From Modestobacter roseus (GTDB lineage Bacteria > Actinomycetota > Actinomycetes > Mycobacteriales > Geodermatophilaceae), in contig NZ_VLKF01000001.1 of assembly GCF_007994135.1 (NCBI RefSeq), positions 434,001 to 498,000 of the forward strand: DNA of 64,000 nt, read 5' to 3'. Within the stretch, counting starts at the first letter, position 1. Each line of letters opens with the position of its first letter. Positions 26,448 through 35,560 of the stretch are shown one piece after another. Position numbers and translations under genes: made by a program. Under the pieces are notes generated by a model. That model saw only the letters and a list, made by a program, of their open reading frames with translations. It had not been told where the DNA came from and did no database searches.

Positions 26448-27623
26448 ATGACGGCGGTCCAGGGGCGGGCGTCGCTGTGGCGCCTGCCGGCCGTCCGCTC
26501 CCTGGTCGCGCTCAACGCCCTCGGGTTCCTCAGCTACTCGCTGCTGCTGTCGGCGCTGCCCGCGCACGCCGCCGCGCTGGGCGCCGGGCTCACCGCGGCG
26601 GGGTCGGTCACCACGGTGTTCCTGGTGGCCACCGTGCTCGCCCAGACGGCGGTGCCCGCGCTGGTCGCCCGGCTGGGCATCGCCCCGGTCCTCGCCGGCG
26701 GGCTGGTCGCGCTGGGGGCGCCGTCCCCGCTCTACCTGCTGGCCGACGACGTGCGCTGGTTCGCCGCCGTCTCCGTGGTGCGGGGGGTCGGCTTCGCGGT
26801 GCTCACCGTGCTCGGCTCGACGATCGCCGCCCAGGTGGTGCCGCCGGAGCGGCGCGGTGAGTCGATCGGCATCTACGGGCTGGCGATCTCGGTGCCGACG
26901 CTCGCGGCGGTGCCCGGTGGGACGGCGCTCACCCTGGCCGGCCACTTCCCGTGGGTCGCCGCGATGGCGGCCGCCCCGGTGCTCGCCCTGGTGTTCGTGC
27001 CGGGGCTGGTGCGGGCGCTCGGCCCTCCGGAGGTGTCCGCCCCGGGTGGCTCTCGCGCGGCCGTGTGGGCCGCGGCCGCGCCGTCGCTGGTGCTGCTGGT
27101 GATCACCCTGGCCGGCGGCGGGCTGGTCACCTTCCTGCCGATCGAGCTGCCCGACGGCGCGCTGGCGGTGGTGGCCCTGCTGGTCTTCGGGGTCAGCACC
27201 GCACTGTGCCGGTGGGGCGCCGGGGTGCTGGTCGACCGGCTGGGCGCGCGGGTGCTGCTGCCGGCGACGCTGGCCGGCGGGGTCGCCGGGATGCTGCTGG
27301 TGGCGCTGGGCCTGCAGGCCGAGGACGCCGGTGGCGCCGCGGCCGTGCTGGCCGGGGCCTTCGCGCTGGGCGTCGCGTACGGCGCGGTGCAGAACCTGAC
27401 CCTGGTGATCGCCCTGGCCCGGGCCGGTGCGGGGCAGACCACGACGGTCAGCGCCGTGTGGAACGCCTGCTACGACACCGGCACCGCGATCGGTGCGCTG
27501 GCGGTGGGGGCGGTCGCCGCGCAGGTGGGGCTGCCGCTGGGCTACGTGCTCGTGGCGGCGCTGCTGGCCCTGGCGCTGCCGCTGGCGGTCACGCTGCCGC
27601 GTGCGCTGCGCGCCACGAGCTGA
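26448..27623 (+). CDS. MFS transporter
   Basis: A 391-residue major facilitator with 12 predicted membrane helices. The A-motif-like loop is LVARLGIAPVLAGGLVALG, and the second half has VLVDRLGARVLLPATLAGG. The ATG at 26448 is preceded by GGGGGAG. The gene diverges from gluconokinase. The substrate is unknown; the sequence looks closest to drug/sugar efflux-type facilitators. Confidence 0.85.
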   Translation: MTAVQGRASLWRLPAVRSLVALNALGFLSYSLLLSALPAHAAALGAGLTAAGSVTTVFLVATVLAQTAVPALVARLGIAPVLAGGLVALGAPSPLYLLADDVRWFAAVSVVRGVGFAVLTVLGSTIAAQVVPPERRGESIGIYGLAISVPTLAAVPGGTALTLAGHFPWVAAMAAAPVLALVFVPGLVRALGPPEVSAPGGSRAAVWAAAAPSLVLLVITLAGGGLVTFLPIELPDGALAVVALLVFGVSTALCRWGAGVLVDRLGARVLLPATLAGGVAGMLLVALGLQAEDAGGAAAVLAGAFALGVAYGAVQNLTLVIALARAGAGQTTTVSAVWNACYDTGTAIGALAVGAVAAQVGLPLGYVLVAALLALALPLAVTLPRALRATS

Positions 27624-27625
27624 GC

Positions 27626-28006
27626 TCAGCCGGCGGAGGCCTGCTCGCCCAGTCGCCGGCGGGCCGCCTCGGCCAGCCGCTGCACGGTCTGCACCTCCGC
27701 GGCCGCCTCCCGCAGCCAGGTGCGCAGCCCATCGGCGTCCCCGCGGTTGCGGTCGCGCAGCTGACCGAGCAGCACCTGCCGGCTGCTGGCCTGGGCGCGC
27801 ATCGCGGTGGGCAGCGTGCGACCGGTCCGGCGGGCGAGGGCGGTGAACTCGGCGCCCACGTAGACCAGCTCGCGGGTGTCGGTGAGGCCGGTGAGCAACT
27901 GCTCGGCGTCGTCGGTGCGGCCGGCCTCGACCAGCTGCAGGTACTCGCGGGCGCGGGCGGCGCCCCGGTCGGCGGAGGAGTCGGAGGGTGCGGTCACGCC
28001 CTCCAC
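27626..28006 (-). CDS. hypothetical helical protein, about 126 aa
   Basis: A soluble, charged, mostly alpha-helical protein (REYLQLVEAGRTDDAEQLL, LREAAAEVQTVQRLAEAARRR). It has no membrane segment and no cysteines, and I recognise no family. GTGs at 28006 and 27997 are both possible starts; neither has an ideal ribosome binding site. It ends 3 nt from the MFS stop (convergent) and is divergent from the GAF-ANTAR gene. Confidence 0.6.
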   Translation of the reverse strand: MEGVTAPSDSSADRGAARAREYLQLVEAGRTDDAEQLLTGLTDTRELVYVGAEFTALARRTGRTLPTAMRAQASSRQVLLGQLRDRNRGDADGLRTWLREAAAEVQTVQRLAEAARRRLGEQASAG

Positions 28007-28154
28007 TGTGCCCCGCCCGGCCGGAGCGCTCACCCCGGGCCCGGCTGGCCGGCGTCGGTGAACCGCTCGGCGACGTCGTGCACCTCGCTGGTGGCCGGGA
28101 CGACGGGCATCGAGCCGCCCCATCGCGGGGCCGCTGCCTGGGTAGCCTCCCCGC

Positions 28155-28862
28155 ATGACGGCGCGTGAGGTGCACACCGGGCTGGGGGAGGTGCTGGGCC
28201 GGGTCGCGCGGCAGCTCCAGGAGGAGCACGGCGACGTCGAGGGGACGCTGCGGGCGATCACCGCGGCGGCCGTCGGCGCGGTGCCGCACGCCGACGAGTG
28301 CGGGATCACCTACGTGATCGGCCGCACCCAGGTCGAGCCGCGGGCCTGGACCAGCGAGCTGCCCCGCTCGGTCGACCACCTGCAGCAGGAGGTCGGCGAG
28401 GGGCCCTGCATGGACGCGGTGTGGCAGGAGCACGAGGTGCTGCTCGACGACATCCGTTCGGAGCAGCGGTGGCCGCAGTTCGCCGCCCGGGCGTCGGAGC
28501 TGGGCGTGGGCAGCATGCAGTGCTTCCAGCTGTTCGTCGAGGGCGGGCAGATGGGCGTGCTGAACCTCTACTCCCGGACGCCCGAGGCCTTCGACGACGA
28601 GTCGCGCGAGGTCGGCCGGCTCTTCGCCAGTCACGCGGCGATCGCGCTCGCCGGGGCCGAGCACGAGCGAAACCTGCGCGCGGGGATCACCCACCGCGAC
28701 CTCATCGGCCAGGCCAAGGGCATCCTGATGGAGCGGCACAAGCTCACCGCCGACCAGGCGTTCGCCGTGCTGGTGCGCACGTCGTCGCTGACCAACCGCA
28801 AGGTGCGGGACCTGGCCGAGGAGCTGACCGCCACCGGCGAGCTGGCGCACCCGGAACGCTGA
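28155..28862 (+). CDS. GAF-ANTAR domain protein (RNA antiterminator)
   Basis: A 235-residue protein. A GAF domain covers about residues 20-170 (segments EGPCMDAVWQEHEVLLDDI and GVLNLYSRTPEAFDD), and the C-terminal three-helix ANTAR domain reads RDLIGQAKGILMERHKLTADQAFAVLVRTSSLTNRKVRDLAEELT. ANTAR proteins bind paired RNA hairpins and prevent transcription termination. GAF-ANTAR proteins are abundant in actinobacteria and respond to small ligands. A TAGCCT element at 28143-28148 ends 6 nt before the ATG, which suggests a leaderless transcript. Confidence 0.92.
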   Translation: MTAREVHTGLGEVLGRVARQLQEEHGDVEGTLRAITAAAVGAVPHADECGITYVIGRTQVEPRAWTSELPRSVDHLQQEVGEGPCMDAVWQEHEVLLDDIRSEQRWPQFAARASELGVGSMQCFQLFVEGGQMGVLNLYSRTPEAFDDESREVGRLFASHAAIALAGAEHERNLRAGITHRDLIGQAKGILMERHKLTADQAFAVLVRTSSLTNRKVRDLAEELTATGELAHPER

Positions 28863-28879
28863 GCCCGGGGGGCACGAGA

Positions 28880-28911
28880 AAGCGGCCCCGTCCCGGAGGA
28901 CGAGGCCGCTT
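28880..28911. terminator. hairpin between GAF-ANTAR gene and tRNA-Lys
   Basis: An 8-bp inverted repeat, AAGCGGCC and GGCCGCTT, with a 16-nt loop lies between the convergent GAF-ANTAR gene and tRNA-Lys. On the plus strand it ends in a TT dinucleotide only. It is a probable bidirectional terminator. Confidence 0.6.
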
Positions 28912-28919
28912 AGTGAGGG

Positions 28920-28992
<73 letters not shown>

Positions 28993-29175
28993 GTGTCGCG
29001 CGGCGTGGCCGGGCAACGATGGAGAACTCTACACGCGGTCCGCCGCCGATGAGCAGCCGGGGCGGCATGCCGCTGCTCACACCCGACTGTCAGCCCCGGC
29101 GTGGACACTGGATCGAGGTGCACGACGCAACCGGGAGGGTCCCGGGTCGCGGGCGCCGGGAGAGGTCAGGTCGTC

Positions 29176-30372
29176 GTGGGTTCGCGCCAGGTGAGAGCCG
29201 CCGCCGCAGTGCTCGTCGCAGCCGTGCTCGTGCTGCTGGTCGGCTGTCAGGGGTCCGCCGACGGATCGGGGGAGTCGGCGGCGCCGTCGTCGGCCGCCCC
29301 GGCCGAGGTCTCCCTGAGCGTCGCCGACGGCGCCACCGACCTGTCACCCACCACCCCGGTCCAGCTGACCGTTGCGGCCGGTGAGCTCGACCGCGTCGCG
29401 GTGACCACCGCCGACGGCACGGCCGTGCCCGGCACGGTGGAGCCGGCCGCCGACGACCCGGCCGCCCAGGTCTGGACGCCGGCGGAGCCGCTGGCCTACG
29501 GCACGAGCTACACGGTGACCGCCACGGCCACCAACGCCGACGACGCGGAGACCACGGCCACCAGCACCTTCACCACGGTCACCCCCGCGACGCTGTCCAC
29601 CCCGGGCATCGGCCCGCTGGACGGCACCACCGTCGGCGTCGGCATGCCGATCCGGGTGTTCTTCGACGACCCGGTGGCCGACAAGGCCGCGGTGGAGAGC
29701 CACCTGCTGGTCGACAGCTCCACCCCGACCGACGGGGTGTGGAACTGGGTGCGCGACGACGAGGTGCACTTCCGCCCGTCGACGTACTGGCCGGCGAACA
29801 CCGACGTGACGCTGCACGCCGACCTCTACGGCGTCGACTTCGGCGAGGGCGTCTGGGGCGAGAAGGACCGCACCATCTCCTTCTCCATCGGGGAGCGGCA
29901 CGTCTCCGTCGCCGACGCCGGCGCCCACACACTGACCGTCTACGACGGTGACCAGCTGGTGCAGACCTTCCCGATGAGCGCGGGCAGCAGCGAGAACCCG
30001 ACCCGCAACGGGGCGCACGTGGTGCTGGAGAAGTTCGCCGACATCACCATGGACTCCTCGACCTTCGGCCTCGCCGTCGACGCCCCCGGTGGCTACCGCA
30101 CCGACGTCGAGTACGCGACGCGGATCTCCAACAACGGCGAGTTCGTGCACGCGGCGCCGTGGTCGGTGGCCGACCAGGGCTCGGCCAACGTCTCGCACGG
30201 CTGCATCAACCTCTCCACCGACCGGGCGAAGTGGTTCTACGACTTCTCCCAGCCCGGGGACGTCGTCGAGGTGGTCAACTCCATCGGCCCGATCCTGTCC
30301 CGCACCGACGGCGACATCTACGACTGGGCCGTCACGTGGGAGAACTGGAAGGCCGGCTCCGCGCTCTCCTGA
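29176..30372 (+). CDS. lipoprotein L,D-transpeptidase
   Basis: A 398-residue cell-wall cross-linking enzyme. The lipoprotein signal ends in LVGC with Cys24 as the lipidated residue, so the protein is membrane-anchored and outward-facing. Two Ig-like domains follow (about 50-250). The YkuD catalytic domain has the motif SHGCINLS with nucleophile Cys343 and His341. It should form 3-3 cross-links in peptidoglycan, as mycobacterial LdtMt2 does. The GTG at 29176 follows AGAGGTCAGG and directly precedes the signal peptide; the frame is open from 29101. The 180 nt upstream to the tRNA-Lys hold nothing else I can identify. Confidence 0.92.
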   Translation: MGSRQVRAAAAVLVAAVLVLLVGCQGSADGSGESAAPSSAAPAEVSLSVADGATDLSPTTPVQLTVAAGELDRVAVTTADGTAVPGTVEPAADDPAAQVWTPAEPLAYGTSYTVTATATNADDAETTATSTFTTVTPATLSTPGIGPLDGTTVGVGMPIRVFFDDPVADKAAVESHLLVDSSTPTDGVWNWVRDDEVHFRPSTYWPANTDVTLHADLYGVDFGEGVWGEKDRTISFSIGERHVSVADAGAHTLTVYDGDQLVQTFPMSAGSSENPTRNGAHVVLEKFADITMDSSTFGLAVDAPGGYRTDVEYATRISNNGEFVHAAPWSVADQGSANVSHGCINLSTDRAKWFYDFSQPGDVVEVVNSIGPILSRTDGDIYDWAVTWENWKAGSALS

Positions 30373-30388
30373 CGACCGCGGGGTGCGG

Positions 30389-30931
30389 CTACAGCCGCAT
30401 CCCGCGGTCGGAGCGGCGGCCGCTGCTCGGCAGCACCGTGGTGACCACGGTCTCCACGGCGGTGTAGACCCCGAGCGCCAGGGCGATCAGGGCGCCCGGA
30501 GGCACCACCAGGGGCGCGGCGAGCACCGACAGCGCCAGCACCCGCGGCGCGTCCCGCCACCAGCCCGCCCGGCGGGCCGGGTTCAGCAGGGCGCTCCAGC
30601 GCACGCCGGTCCACATCAGCCAGCGGCGCACCGGAGGCACGCCCACCTCGCGGAGCACCCGGCGGAAGATGCCGTCGGCGTCCCGGGGACCCACGACCCC
30701 GGCGCCCAGCCCCTCGGCCACCAGCCAGTCGTGCAGCACCGCGGCCAGGGTGTAGCGGCCGAAGCGCGGGAAGAGCCACACGGCCACCCGCGGCACGGAG
30801 GCGAAGTCGGTCTCGAAGCCGGCCGGGACGACGAACAGGTCGCGGCGTCCGCGGTAGACCAGCGGCTCGACCACCTCCCAGCACTGGTCCTCGGTGCGGC
30901 GGACGGTCAGCGGCGGTGGGTCGAACGGCAC
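30389..30931 (-). CDS. DUF1353 family protein with C-terminal membrane segments
   Basis: A 180-residue protein. The N-terminal part is a DUF1353 domain (VPAGFETDFASVPRVAVWLFPRFGRYTLAAVLHDWLV), known from phage and bacterial proteins of unknown role, with a conserved DFASVP and HDWL. Residues about 140-170 contain two hydrophobic stretches likely to be membrane segments. I chose the GTG at 30931 because the conserved domain begins shortly after it; the frame extends to 31006. Convergent with the L,D-transpeptidase gene, 16 nt apart. Confidence 0.78.
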   Translation of the reverse strand: MPFDPPPLTVRRTEDQCWEVVEPLVYRGRRDLFVVPAGFETDFASVPRVAVWLFPRFGRYTLAAVLHDWLVAEGLGAGVVGPRDADGIFRRVLREVGVPPVRRWLMWTGVRWSALLNPARRAGWWRDAPRVLALSVLAAPLVVPPGALIALALGVYTAVETVVTTVLPSSGRRSDRGMRL

Positions 30932-31082
30932 CCGCGGAGCTTCCCGTACCCGGGGAGGGGTGCCGGGGGCAGGTCGGCGGGCGGGGTGACGCGACGGCGC
31001 GAACACGCGTCGATCGCGGGTCTCAGGTGCACCAGTGCGATCTGCGGGTAGGAGTCACCTCCACGCCAACGAGGAGGTACGG

Positions 31083-31238
31083 GTGCTCGGGTTCATCGCA
31101 CTGCTGCTGGTCATCTGGCTGGCACTCACCGTCGTCGGCGCCGTGGTGGAGGGCCTGTTCTGGCTCGTCATCGTCGGCGCTGTCCTGTTCCTCGCCACCG
31201 CGGCCTTCGGCTGGGTCAAGCGGAACACGAAGGTCTGA
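31083..31238 (+). CDS. small hydrophobic membrane protein, 51 aa
   Basis: The GTG at 31083 with GAGGAGG five bases upstream encodes 51 residues. Two membrane helices (about residues 3-20 and 24-42) are separated by a Glu-Gly turn and followed by a basic tail ending VKRNTKV. I know no named family. Similar two-helix miniproteins are common in actinobacteria. It is a free-standing gene, followed by two tandem hairpins. Confidence 0.72.
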   Translation: MLGFIALLLVIWLALTVVGAVVEGLFWLVIVGAVLFLATAAFGWVKRNTKV

Positions 31239-31255
31239 GTCGGGGCCTGAGGGGC

Positions 31256-31291
31256 GGCGGGTCGGCCCTCCGGTCCGGAGGGTCGCCCGCC
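31256..31291 (+). terminator. hairpin after small membrane protein gene
   Basis: Nested inverted repeats, GGCGGG/CCCGCC outside and CCCTCCG/CGGAGGG inside, form a strong hairpin 18 nt after the stop codon of the small membrane protein. Confidence 0.6.
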
Positions 31292-31295
31292 GCAG

Positions 31296-31337
31296 ACGAC
31301 GAGAGGCCCCGGTCAGCTGACCGGGGCCTCTCGTCGT
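31296..31337. terminator. 42-nt perfect palindrome next to tRNA-His
   Basis: Every base from 31296 to 31316 pairs with 31337 down to 31317, with no loop (centre CAGCTG). It touches the 3' end of tRNA-His and follows the previous hairpin, so it is well placed as a bidirectional terminator. The perfection of the palindrome is unusual. Confidence 0.7.
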
Positions 31338-31413
31338 GGGGTGAGTGACGGGACTTGAACCCGCGACATCCAGGATCACAACCTGGCGCTCTACCAGCTG
31401 AGCTACACCCACC
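31337..31413 (-). tRNA. tRNA-His (anticodon GTG)
   Basis: The acceptor arm starts GGTGGGTG, including the extra 5' G (G-1, base 31413) diagnostic of tRNA-His, which faces discriminator C. The anticodon stem CCAGG/CCTGG encloses TTGTGAT, giving anticodon GTG. The T arm is GCGGGTTCAAGTCCCGT. Unlike the other two tRNAs in the window, the 3' CCA is encoded (31337-31339). Confidence 0.95.
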
Positions 31414-31461
31414 ATCGTCCGCCCCGAGCGGGGCGGGCCGGGGCAACGATACCGGAGTCGT

Positions 31462-32142
31462 TCAGCCCGCCGCCGGGGGCTGGTCGGCGGGGGTGTCGCC
31501 GCCGGCCGCGCCGGCCGCCAGGACGCCCGCGAACGCCTCGACGACCTGCGCCGACGCGGCCTGCGCCTGGTCGCTGCTGGGGCCCGGGTCGGCCACGAAC
31601 AGGGTCTGCCGGTAGAAGGCGAGCTCACGGATCGACTCGATGATGTCGGCCAGCGCCCGGTGGGCCAGCCCCTTCTGCGGCTGGGCGAAGTACACCCGGG
31701 GGAACCAGCGCCGGGCCAGTTCCTTGATCGAGGAGACGTCGATCATCCGGTAGTGCAGGTGGTCGTCCAGGGTCGGCATGTCCCGGGACAGGAAGCCGCG
31801 GTCGGTGCCGATCGAGTTGCCGCACAACGGTGCGGTGCGCCGCTCGGGCACGAACCGCTTCACGTAGGCCAGCACCTGCTCCTCGGCCTCGGCCAGGGTC
31901 ACCGTGGAGGCGCGCACGGCCTCGGTCAGCCCGGACTTCGCGTGCATCTCGGTGACGACCTCGAGCATGCCGTCCAGCGCGGCGTCGTCCGCGTGGATGA
32001 TCACGTCCAGCCCGGGGTCGAGGACGTTCAGCTGCGAGTCCGTGACCACGACGGCCACCTCGATCAGCTTGTCCCGGGTCAGGTCCAGCCCGGTCATCTC
32101 GCAGTCGATCCAGACCAGGTTCTGCGGTGCGCTCTCGGCCAC
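31462..32142 (-). CDS. orn: oligoribonuclease
   Basis: A 226-residue 3'-5' exoribonuclease of the DEDDh family that degrades RNA dinucleotides and other short oligoribonucleotides, including pGpG from c-di-GMP breakdown. Catalytic residues are Asp13 and Glu15 ([10 protein letters not shown]), the Asp in [11 protein letters not shown], and the His/Asp of [12 protein letters not shown]. The C-terminal ~40 residues are Ala/Pro-rich and extend beyond the usual family end. The GTG at 32142 gives the conserved start. Its presence close to several c-di-GMP genes fits pathway logic but is not a true cluster. Confidence 0.94.
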   Translation of the reverse strand: MAESAPQNLVWIDCEMTGLDLTRDKLIEVAVVVTDSQLNVLDPGLDVIIHADDAALDGMLEVVTEMHAKSGLTEAVRASTVTLAEAEEQVLAYVKRFVPERRTAPLCGNSIGTDRGFLSRDMPTLDDHLHYRMIDVSSIKELARRWFPRVYFAQPQKGLAHRALADIIESIRELAFYRQTLFVADPGPSSDQAQAASAQVVEAFAGVLAAGAAGGDTPADQPPAAG

Positions 32143-32287
32143 GACCCGGCACCCTACGCAGGCGGCTCCCGAACAGCGCACCGACACCAGCCGCCACACC
32201 TGCCCCACCTCCGTCTGCGGCGCGCTGACCTGCGGCTTCGGCGCCGCTACTGTGCGGGCTCCTGCACCTGGACCAGCGGAGCTGATC

Positions 32288-33511
32288 GTGACCTCGACCG
32301 TGCCCGTCGCATCCCGACCCGCGGCGGTCCCCCTGGCTCCCGGCTCGCTGCGCGTCGGCCTGCGCCACCCGGTCGCGCTGCTGCGCTGGCTGTGGGCGGC
32401 CTACATGACCCCCGGCCGGCCCGGCCGGCCGACCAGCCAGGTCGAGCTCCGCTGGATCTACACCGCCTGGCTGGCCGCCTTCGCGCTGAAGATGCTCGGC
32501 TCGTCGTGGGACGTCTCCTGGCACTTCAGGTGGCTCCGCGACGACCTGGCCCCACCGCACCTGCTCAACACCCTGGGCACCGTGGTGGTGGTCGCGCTGG
32601 TCGTCTTCCACAGCTACAGCGGCCACGGCGTCGACCGCCGCGCCCTCCGGCTGATGCAGACCGGCACCGCGACGTTCCTGGTGGCCATCCCGGTCGACCT
32701 GCTCAACCACCGGATCAACGGGCTGGACATCACCAGCTGGAGCCCGAGCCACGCGCTGCTCTACCTGGGCACGGCGATCATGCTCGCCGGGGCCATCCGG
32801 GGCTGGTGGCTCTACGCGGCACCCGGGCGGCTGCGGGACCTGGTCGCGCTCGGCCTGTGGCTGTTCTTCGTGGAGAACGTCCTGTTCCCCAACCAGCACC
32901 AGGAGTACGGCGTGCTGTCGCTGGCCGCCTACCGCGCCGGGCGGACCACCGCGGAGCCCCAGCTGCTGGACTTCGCCGCCTCGCAGGGGCAGGACGCCGC
33001 CCAGTTCATGCTGCCGGTGCCCTCCTGGGTGCACCCCGCGTGGCTGGTCTGCGCCGGGCTCCTCGCGCTGGTGGTGGCCCGCCGGGCGGTCGGGCTGCGC
33101 TGGACGGCGACGACGATCGCCGGCGGCTACCTGGCCTACCGCGCCGTCACCTGGCTGCTGCTGACCGGCACCGGCTTCCCGCCCTCGGTGGTGCCGGTGA
33201 TGCTGCTGGCCGGGGCCGTGCTCGTCGACCTGGCGGTGCTCGCCCGGGTGCCGGGCTGGCTGGCCGCCTTCCCGGTGACCGCGGGCGTCACGCTGGCCGC
33301 GTTCGTGCAGTCGGTGGTCGCGGAGATCCCGCCGTGGAACTGGGCCGCGCTGCCGGTGGTCGCCCTGGTGTTCGCCGGGCTGTGGGGCGCCGTCGACGGT
33401 GTCGCCCGGACGTCGGCCTTCCTCCGCTGGCGGGCCCCGGTCGAGCCCGCCGCCGCCGGTGCGCCGGACGCCGCGATCCCGGCGGGAACCGGCGGCGCGC
33501 CCGTCCGGTGA
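32288..33511 (+). CDS. polytopic membrane protein of unknown function
   Basis: A 407-residue integral membrane protein with about nine to ten hydrophobic helices and a disordered Ala/Pro-rich tail. Polar motifs between helices are notable: [11 protein letters not shown] near residue 75, [23 protein letters not shown] near 140, and NQHQEYG near 205. Several histidines lie at helix ends and could bind metal. I do not recognise the family. The GTG at 32288 is used because a translation-ready GGAG lies a short distance upstream. Divergent from orn. Confidence 0.7.
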   Translation: MTSTVPVASRPAAVPLAPGSLRVGLRHPVALLRWLWAAYMTPGRPGRPTSQVELRWIYTAWLAAFALKMLGSSWDVSWHFRWLRDDLAPPHLLNTLGTVVVVALVVFHSYSGHGVDRRALRLMQTGTATFLVAIPVDLLNHRINGLDITSWSPSHALLYLGTAIMLAGAIRGWWLYAAPGRLRDLVALGLWLFFVENVLFPNQHQEYGVLSLAAYRAGRTTAEPQLLDFAASQGQDAAQFMLPVPSWVHPAWLVCAGLLALVVARRAVGLRWTATTIAGGYLAYRAVTWLLLTGTGFPPSVVPVMLLAGAVLVDLAVLARVPGWLAAFPVTAGVTLAAFVQSVVAEIPPWNWAALPVVALVFAGLWGAVDGVARTSAFLRWRAPVEPAAAGAPDAAIPAGTGGAPVR

Positions 33512-33605
33512 ACCCGGTCGGGACGGGGCGATGACGTAACGTCGGGTCGGTCCGTGCCGCCGGTGCACCCGTCGCGGCGGCCCGTCGCATGACCGTGGAG
33601 ACCCC

Positions 33606-35557
33606 GTGCTGATCGTCACGCCGAGCCGCCTCGAGTCGGCCGCGGAGCGTGCGTTCTTCGCCGAGCTCGCGGGCTGGGACACCGGCAGCGCCGTGCGCGG
33701 CGCGGTCATGGTCTCCCTGCCGATCGTCGAACCGCCGCTGCAGCGACGGCAGTCCGACGCGGTGCTGTTCGTGCCCGAGGGCCTCGCGGTCGTCCGGGTC
33801 GTCGAGGTCGAGCGGCAGTCCGGGGTGGTGACCGCCGGCCCGGAGGGCCCCTGGACGATCGGGGACGGCGACGGGCCGGGCAGCGTCCTGCAGCTCGGTG
33901 GCGGCGGGTCGACCCCGCTGGACGGGTTGATGCGGGCCGGCATGCACGCGGCGGTGACCCTGCGGCAGGCGGGGCTGGAGCCCGGTCGGATCGCCCGGCT
34001 CACCGTGCTCACCGGCGCCGTCACCGGGCTGGTCCCCGCCGACGGTGACCTCGGCGAGGGCGACCAGGTCGCCGTGCTGGACCCCCGGTCGCTGCTGCTC
34101 GGCGTGGCCCGGGCCAGCCGGCACGCCGGCACCGACAACCCGCGGTTGTGGACCACCGCCGACGTGCGGGCGGCCATCGAGGCGCTCGGCGTGCCCGGCC
34201 GCACCCCCTCGGTCGAGGAGCTCAACGGCGAGGGCTTCCCGTACTCGCCCTACGTGCTGCGCCGTCCCGACCTGCTCACCCCCGCGGCGCTGAACGCCTC
34301 GCCCAGCCGGGTCGCCGCCGGGCCGGCGACCGGCAACGGCGTCGCCCGGGTCGCGCCGCCCGGCCCGCTGGTCGACCCCGCCGCGGCCGCGCGGGTGGCC
34401 GCGGCCGCCGTGGCCGCCCAGCAGGCGGAGGAGCCTCCGCCGCCGGCCCGCGACGAGCCCGCCGCCGAGGCAGTGGCCGTCGAGCCGGCTGCCGAGCCGG
34501 CTCGCGAGGCGGTCGTCGAGGAGCCCGCCGTGGCCCCGCACCCGGCGCCGGAGGCACCGCGGGTGGACCAGACCCAGGAGGCGGTCGTGCACGCGGACCT
34601 CCGGCCGGCCACCTCCGGGGACACCGTCTCCCTGCGCAGCGACCCCGAGCCCCGCGAGACCCCGGCGGAGGACGAGCGGGACGACACCGGTGGGCTGGAC
34701 GGGCTCTTCGGCGGCGGGGCCCCGCCGCCCGCGGGCTCCGGCCCCGCGACCGCGGTCCAGCCGCCGGTCTCCGGACCCTCGACCGGGTCCCGGTCGACGA
34801 CCGCCTACCCGTTCGGGCCGGGGAGCGTCGGCAGCCCGCCGTCCGGACAGCGGCCGGATGCGGCCGCCCGTGAGCTGCCCCCGGGGCTGCGGCCGCGGCG
34901 GAGCCCGCAGGGGGGCGGGGCCCCGCCACCGGCGACGCGCCCCGCAGCCGGCGGGCCGTGCTCGTGGTGGTGGCGCTGGCCCTGGTGCTGCTCGCGGGGG
35001 TGCTGGGCGTCGTCGTGCTCACCTCGGGCGGGGAGGACGCGCGGACGGCCGACCCGGCCGGCGCCACCACGGACGCGTCGCCGCCGGTCGACGACGGCCC
35101 GCAGCCGGGGGACACCGAGCTCATCGACGGGGTCACGTACACGCTGCAGGTGCGCCAGCGCGACACCAGCTGCGCCGACCACGCCTACGGGTCGGTCGCC
35201 TCGTTCTTCGCCCAGAACGAGTGCACCGGGCTGGCGCGGTCGCTGTGGTCGGCGGAGGCCGAGGGTGGCACGGCGGTGGTGTCCGTCGCCGAGGTCACCA
35301 TGCCAGCGGAGTCGCTGGCGGAGGCGCTGCGCGCGCTGGCCGACACCGACGGCAGCGGCAACGTCAGCGACCTGCTCCGGGAGGGCGTCGGCTACCCGGG
35401 TGCCCCGGCGCGGCTGCAGGGTGCCCAGTACGCCAGCAGCCAGCGTGGCGAGGAGGTCACCATCGTCGAGTCGGCGTGGGCCGGCCAGGCCGGGTCCGGC
35501 GCGGTGCTGGACGTGCTGGCCAGTTCCGCGCTGGCGTTGCCGGCCAGCGGCGGGTGA
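33606..35557 (+). pseudogene. membrane-anchored protein of unknown function, frameshifted
   Basis: Repaired length is about 650 residues. The N-terminal ~235 residues are a compact alpha/beta domain (SDAVLFVPEGLAVVRVVEVER). A long Ala/Pro/Glu-rich linker follows. One membrane helix (AVLVVVALALVLLAGVLGVVVL, about 34957-35022) leads to an exported C-terminal domain with two cysteines (DTSCADHAYGS, NECTG). The helix and exported domain are in a frame one base behind the N-terminal part. A lost base in the G-run near 34910-34925 would explain it, and 1952 nt is one short of a multiple of three. Read unrepaired, the first frame continues to 35753 into Arg-rich nonsense. Start: GTG at 33606 with GGAG upstream. 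I do not recognise the family. Confidence 0.7.
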
Positions 35558-35560
35558 CCC

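Noticed and set aside
29000-29175. Search for a tRNA-linked integration site or small RNA beside tRNA-Lys
   Set aside because: No duplicate of the tRNA 3' end, no integrase and no stable structure were seen.
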